A stretch of DNA of 7,455 bases from Chloroflexota bacterium (GTDB lineage Bacteria > Chloroflexota > Dehalococcoidia > Lucifugimonadales > Australimonadaceae). Of this stretch, positions 4,594-7,455 are shown in pieces. The stretch lies in assembly GCA_022574265.1 (NCBI GenBank), contig JACZSI010000085.1:1-7455 (forward strand), given 5' to 3'. Position 1 is the first letter of the stretch, and each line of letters begins with the position of its first letter. A program made the position numbers and the translations under genes. The notes beneath the pieces were generated by a model that did no database searches, was not told where the DNA came from, and saw only the letters and a program-made list of their open reading frames with translations.

Positions 4594-6717
4594 ATGCCCA
4601 CCGCAACGCACCGCGAGCGCCCCAACGCCGACTTCGCCGGCCGTTTGGCCGCGCTGCCGACGCGCCCCGGCGTCTACCTCATGAAGGACAAAGACGCCGT
4701 GGTCCTCTACGTCGGCAAGGCGGCGAGCCTGCGCAGCCGCGTGCGCTCCTACTTCGGCACGCCGGCGGGCAAGGACCAGCGCATCCAGATCATGGTGGCC
4801 CGGATCGCCGACTTCGAGTACATCGTCACCGAGTCGGTCCAGGAGGCCCTGCTGCTCGAGAACCTGCTCATCAAGCAGCACCAGCCCTTCTTCAACGCCC
4901 GCCTCAAGGACGACAAGACCTACCCCTACATCAAGATCGACCTGCGCGAGGAGTTCCCGCAGGTGTACTTCACGCGCCGCGTCCTAGCCGACGGCGCACG
5001 CTACTTCGGCCCCTTCGCCAGCGCCGGCTCGGTCCGCAAGACGATGGACCTGCTCAAGAAGCTCTTCCCGTACCGCTCGTGCACCAAAGTCATCACCGGC
5101 ACCGACGAGCGGCCGTGCCTCGAGTACTACATCCACCGGTGCGTCGCCCCGTGCACCGGCGCCGTCGACCGCGAGGAGTACGGCGGCGTCATCCAGCAGG
5201 TCCTCCACTTCCTCGAAGGCGACTCCGAGCGCGTGACCAAGGGGCTGGCGGAGGACATGGCCACCGCCTCGGACGAGCTCAAGTTCGAGCGCGCCGCGGT
5301 CCTGCGCGACCAGCTCCGCGCCATCGAGTCGGTCAGCCAGTCGCAGCGCGTCGTCTCCCCGCGCGGCGAGGACACCGACGTCATCGCGCTCGCGCACGAT
5401 CAGGGCGAGGTCTGGGTGGAGGTGTTCAAGGTGCGCCGCGGCAAGCTGATCGGCCGCGACCACTTCCTGATGGACGGAGGGGACGCCCACGACGAGCCGG
5501 GCCTGATGGAGCAGTTCGTGCAGCAGTTCTACGACGCGGTGCCCGACGTGCCGCCGACACTCCTGCTCCAGCACCCCATCGAGAACGCGGCCGTCATCGA
5601 GGAGTGGCTCTCGGCCAAGCGCGGGAAAGCAGTGAGCGTCGTCCACCCCCAACGGGGCAACAAGCGCAGGCTCGTGGAGATGGCCGCGCAGAACGCCCTG
5701 GAAGGCCTCAACCAGCGGCGGCTCAAGTGGCTATCGGAGTCCGACAAAGTGCTCCAGGCGCTCACTGAGATCCAGGAGGCACTCAGCCTGCCGGACCTCC
5801 CCAGCCGCATCGAGTGCTACGACGTCTCCAACATCCAGGGCACGAGCTCCGTCGGCAGCATGGTCGTCTTCGAGGACGGCCGCCCGAAGCCCTCGCACTA
5901 CCGCCGCTTCCAGATCCGCGACGTGGACGGCATCGACGACTACGCGTCCATGCAGGAGATGCTGCGCCGCCGCTTCCGCCGCCTGGGCGAGACGCTCGCG
6001 GAGACCGCGCTGGAGGAGGCGCAGGAGTCGGGTGAGGCGGACCCGGAGCCCGTCCTTCGAGGGCCTCAGGACGAGCGGGAGGCGCGCGAAGACGGCCCCA
6101 AGACCCCCTCTCCCCTCGACGGGGAGAGGGATGGGGTGAGGGGTGAGCCCCCGTCCTCGTCAGCGGCCGCGGCCGACGCCCCCGCCAACCGCCAGCGGCC
6201 CCGACGCTACGCGCGCTCCGGCGTCATGGCGCCGGAGGAGGCCGCGACGGGAGCACGGCAGAAGGCGCAGGAGTCGTTCGGGCTCGTGCCGGGCCTCGTC
6301 GTCATCGACGGCGGCCGCGGCCATCTCAACGCCGTCCAGCAAGTGTTCCTAGAGCTCGGCGTCACCGGCGTCCCGCTCTGCTCGATCGCCAAACAGGAGG
6401 AGGAGATCTTCCTGCCGCACATGGCCGAGCCCGTCGTCCTGCCGCGCGGCTCCCAGGGCCTCTACCTCGTGCAGCGCGTCCGCGACGAGGCGCACCGCTT
6501 CGCCATCACCTACCACCGCCAGCGCCGGTCGAAGGCCGCGACGCGCTCGGTGCTGGACGAGGTCCCAGGCATCGGCCCGAAACGCCGCCGCGAGCTCCTA
6601 CGCCGCTTCGGCAGCGTCGCCGGCATCCGCGCGGCATCGCTCGATGAGCTGGCATCGGTGCCGGGCCTCTCCGCGGCCTCGGCGCGCAAGCTCGCGGAGC
6701 ACCTGGGCGGGGCCTGA
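4594..6717 (+). CDS. uvrC: UvrABC excinuclease subunit C with inserted linker in the nuclease domain
   Basis: UvrC makes both incisions around DNA lesions after loading by UvrA/UvrB in nucleotide excision repair. Domains in order: GIY-YIG nuclease (about 22-100; GVYLM with Y28, LYVGKA with Y39, R48, and E89 in LLLEN); a Cys cluster C163, C175, C183, C187 with the same spacing as the iron-sulfur ligands of E. coli UvrC; the UVR motif that contacts UvrB (about 226-243, DELKFERAAVLRDQL); and an RNase H-like nuclease with D410 (ECYDVSN), D449 (GIDDYASM), D572 (VVIDGGRG) and H634 (DEAHRFA), matching E. coli D399, D438, D466 and H538. A tandem helix-hairpin-helix follows (VPGIGPKRRRELLRRFGSV; VPGLSAASARKLAEHL, about 658-704). 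Length is 707 against 610 in E. coli. The excess is almost all between D449 and D572: 123 positions instead of 28. That insert is acidic, then Arg-rich, low-complexity and in frame. Confidence 0.97.
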   Translation: MPTATHRERPNADFAGRLAALPTRPGVYLMKDKDAVVLYVGKAASLRSRVRSYFGTPAGKDQRIQIMVARIADFEYIVTESVQEALLLENLLIKQHQPFFNARLKDDKTYPYIKIDLREEFPQVYFTRRVLADGARYFGPFASAGSVRKTMDLLKKLFPYRSCTKVITGTDERPCLEYYIHRCVAPCTGAVDREEYGGVIQQVLHFLEGDSERVTKGLAEDMATASDELKFERAAVLRDQLRAIESVSQSQRVVSPRGEDTDVIALAHDQGEVWVEVFKVRRGKLIGRDHFLMDGGDAHDEPGLMEQFVQQFYDAVPDVPPTLLLQHPIENAAVIEEWLSAKRGKAVSVVHPQRGNKRRLVEMAAQNALEGLNQRRLKWLSESDKVLQALTEIQEALSLPDLPSRIECYDVSNIQGTSSVGSMVVFEDGRPKPSHYRRFQIRDVDGIDDYASMQEMLRRRFRRLGETLAETALEEAQESGEADPEPVLRGPQDEREAREDGPKTPSPLDGERDGVRGEPPSSSAAAADAPANRQRPRRYARSGVMAPEEAATGARQKAQESFGLVPGLVVIDGGRGHLNAVQQVFLELGVTGVPLCSIAKQEEEIFLPHMAEPVVLPRGSQGLYLVQRVRDEAHRFAITYHRQRRSKAATRSVLDEVPGIGPKRRRELLRRFGSVAGIRAASLDELASVPGLSAASARKLAEHLGGA
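6051..6073 (+). repeat. Inverted repeat inside the uvrC insertion (first)
   Basis: CGTCCT at 6051-6056 pairs with AGGACG at 6068-6073, with a further GAG/CTC inner stem offset by two bases. The sequence resembles the 'CGTCCTTCGAG...CTCAGGACGAGCGG' type of dispersed palindrome I associate with intergenic DNA of GC-rich bacteria. Here it is read in frame as about residues 486-493 of UvrC. Only one copy is in this window. Confidence 0.5.
6106..6130 (+). repeat. Perfect 10-bp palindrome inside the uvrC insertion (second)
   Basis: CCCTCTCCCC (6106-6115), loop TCGAC, GGGGAGAGGG (6121-6130): a perfect stem followed by ATGGGGTGAGGGG to 6143. This has the form of the CCCTCTCCCC...GGGGAGAGGG...GGGGTGAGGGG repeat common between genes in many GC-rich genomes, yet it encodes UvrC residues about 505-517 (PSPLDGERDGVRG). 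Whether it is dispersed in this genome cannot be seen from one window. Confidence 0.6.
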
Positions 6718-6731
6718 CCGAGCAGGCGCGG

Positions 6732-6737
6732 TATACT
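6732..6737 (+). promoter_or_regulatory. Candidate -10 box of the toxin-antitoxin operon
   Basis: TATACT stands out in GC-rich DNA, 14 nt after the uvrC stop and 35 nt before the antitoxin ATG. No good -35 is visible. Confidence 0.5.
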
Positions 6738-6748
6738 CTACGCGTAGA
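6737..6748 (+). promoter_or_regulatory. 12-bp perfect palindrome, candidate antitoxin operator
   Basis: TCTACGCGTAGA is a perfect palindrome that shares its first base with the TATACT box, lying where RNA polymerase would start. Ribbon-helix-helix antitoxins commonly repress their own operons from such sites, so this is the likely operator (inference). Confidence 0.5.
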
Positions 6749-6772
6749 CGTACAGACGCCTGGAGGCTGCCG

Positions 6773-7009
6773 ATGTCCAAGCGCATGACCATCGTGTTCG
6801 ACGACGACCAGCTCTACACAGCGCTGAAGGTGGAAGCCGTTCGCACCGGACGCCATGCGAAGGACATCGTGGCGGAGGCCGTACGCGAATGGATCGAGTC
6901 CGCAGAGGATGCGGAGCTAACGGCGGCGCTCGACGAGGCCCGGGCCGAATGGCAGCGGGAGGGCGGGGCTGAAGCCGGCGCATTCTTCCGTAGCATTGGG
7001 GCCGGTTAG
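6773..7009 (+). CDS. Ribbon-helix-helix-type antitoxin
   Basis: A 78-residue protein. The N-terminus has an RHH-like pattern: a strand (KRMTIVFDD, 3-11), helix 1 (QLYTALKVEAVRTG, 13-26) and helix 2 (HAKDIVAEAVREWIES, 28-43). The C-terminal part (47-78, acidic and Ala-rich, ending GAFFRSIGAG) would be the toxin-binding tail. It is expected to neutralise the adjacent RelE-type toxin and bind its own promoter as a dimer. The start is set by GGAGG at 6762-6766, 6 nt before the ATG; the frame is open further upstream into uvrC but without this signal. The toxin gene begins 2 nt after the stop, typical of coupled antitoxin-first operons. The exact antitoxin family is not certain. Confidence 0.75.
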   Translation: MSKRMTIVFDDDQLYTALKVEAVRTGRHAKDIVAEAVREWIESAEDAELTAALDEARAEWQREGGAEAGAFFRSIGAG

Positions 7010-7011
7010 GC

Positions 7012-7275
7012 GTGCCGCATCGCGTCGAGCTGTCTCCCTCGGCTCAGCGCGACTTACGAAACCTGCCGCCTCGGGTGGCAGCCCGGCTCGCAGCTCCCAT
7101 CCAAGCCCTCGCCGACACCCCACGTCCACGCAGCTCGCGGACGCTCAGAGGCCAACGGACGACCTGGCGCGTCCGGGTCGGCCCATACCGCATCATCTAC
7201 GACGTGCACGACGACCGTGAGCTCGTCGTCGTGCTCAAAGTCGATCGGCGAAGCGAATCGACGTACCGGCGGTGA
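7012..7275 (+). CDS. RelE/ParE-family toxin
   Basis: An 87-residue type II toxin of the RelE/ParE superfamily, whose RelE members cut mRNA in the ribosomal A site. Landmarks are HRVELSPSAQRDLRNLPP (3-20), the basic LRGQRTTWRVRVGPYRIIYDV (45-65; W52, R53, R55, G57, R60 and Y63 are the core pattern) and the C-terminal VVVLKVDRRSESTYRR, with R79/R80 and Y85 near the positions used by RelE for catalysis. Presence of this basic/Tyr set favours RNase (RelE-like) over gyrase-targeting (ParE-like) activity, but this is not decisive. It starts with GTG two bases after the antitoxin stop, so translation is probably coupled. It ends 7 bases before the stop of the converging oxidoreductase gene. Confidence 0.88.
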   Translation: MPHRVELSPSAQRDLRNLPPRVAARLAAPIQALADTPRPRSSRTLRGQRTTWRVRVGPYRIIYDVHDDRELVVVLKVDRRSESTYRR

Positions 7276-7282
7276 GCGCGAC

Positions 7283-7455
7283 CTACGCAGCCCCCGCGAC
7301 CGGCCCCATCGCGTCGCTGAATCGCTCCCCCAGGTCGAGGTGCTCCTGCACGGACTTGAGGCCCTGGTCCCGCGTGTTGAGGAACACGCAGCCCGCCCCC
7401 TGCTCCCGCCACGCCTTAGCCATTGCGAGCCACTCCTCCGGCCCGCCCTCCAGCG
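7283..7455 (-). CDS. Partial luciferase-like (LLM, probably F420-dependent) oxidoreductase, C-terminal end
   Basis: The last 56 residues of a minus-strand gene, read from the right edge to TAG at 7283-7285. PEEWLAMAKAWREQGAGCVFLNTRDQGL, here in parts (PEEWLAMAKAWREQGAG; CVFLNTRDQGL), then QEHLDLGERFSDAM, follows the closing strand and helix of LLM-class flavin/F420-dependent oxidoreductases, where '.eW...a..wr..GathlsvnT...g....eHl..l..f' is typical. The N-terminal TIM-barrel and cofactor site lie outside the window, so the substrate and F420 versus FMN use cannot be told. It converges with the toxin gene. Confidence 0.6.
   Translation of the reverse strand, partial: LEGGPEEWLAMAKAWREQGAGCVFLNTRDQGLKSVQEHLDLGERFSDAMGPVAGAA

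Noticed and set aside
4560..5768. 402-residue plus-strand frame overlapping the start of uvrC
   Set aside because: It is an Arg/Pro/His-rich out-of-frame reading of uvrC, whose own frame carries all expected domains.
7197..7412. Minus-strand 71-residue frame over the toxin 3' end
   Set aside because: It runs antisense to the RelE-type toxin and out of frame with the LLM oxidoreductase end, and shows no family features.

Overview
The window is GC-rich (third codon positions mostly G or C) and comes from a bacterium. A Chloroflexota-like genome is my best guess, an inference from overall gene style: a Trp-variant RpiB-like isomerase, a P-loop-degenerate cytidylate-kinase-like protein, a near-leaderless uvrC and an F420-type LLM oxidoreductase. 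No 16S or other taxonomic marker is present.

Layout. Bases 1 to about 1200 look like a patchwork of partial or ambiguous genes: a minus-strand coding region running off the left edge, a minus-strand Fis-type helix-turn-helix protein ending at 497, and an oppositely oriented SCP2-like reading frame ending at 1027. These do not resemble the tidy organisation to their right. Next is a divergent, apparently C-terminally shortened Lgt-like membrane protein (minus, to 1109). It is divergently transcribed from a co-directional run on the plus strand: XerD-type tyrosine recombinase, RpiB/LacAB-family protein, cytidylate-kinase-like protein, a small basic tail-anchored protein, and uvrC. A RHH antitoxin/RelE-type toxin pair follows uvrC. 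It converges with the C-terminal end of a minus-strand luciferase-like (probably F420-dependent) oxidoreductase at the right edge.

The core is housekeeping: chromosome dimer resolution (Xer) and nucleotide excision repair (UvrC). The most interesting details are as follows. UvrC carries about 95 extra residues inside its RNase H-like nuclease domain, and that DNA holds two perfect inverted repeats resembling dispersed intergenic palindromes. The RpiB-family protein lacks the ring-opening His, the SDH-motif His and the phosphate-binding Arg residues. The Lgt-like protein lacks its usual His and Asn and its C-terminal end. Identical CTAGAAT boxes precede xerD and uvrC, the latter in a near-leaderless arrangement. 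A 12-bp perfect palindrome abuts a TATACT box in front of the toxin-antitoxin pair. I found no rRNA, tRNA, CRISPR array, transposase or clearly novel multigene system.
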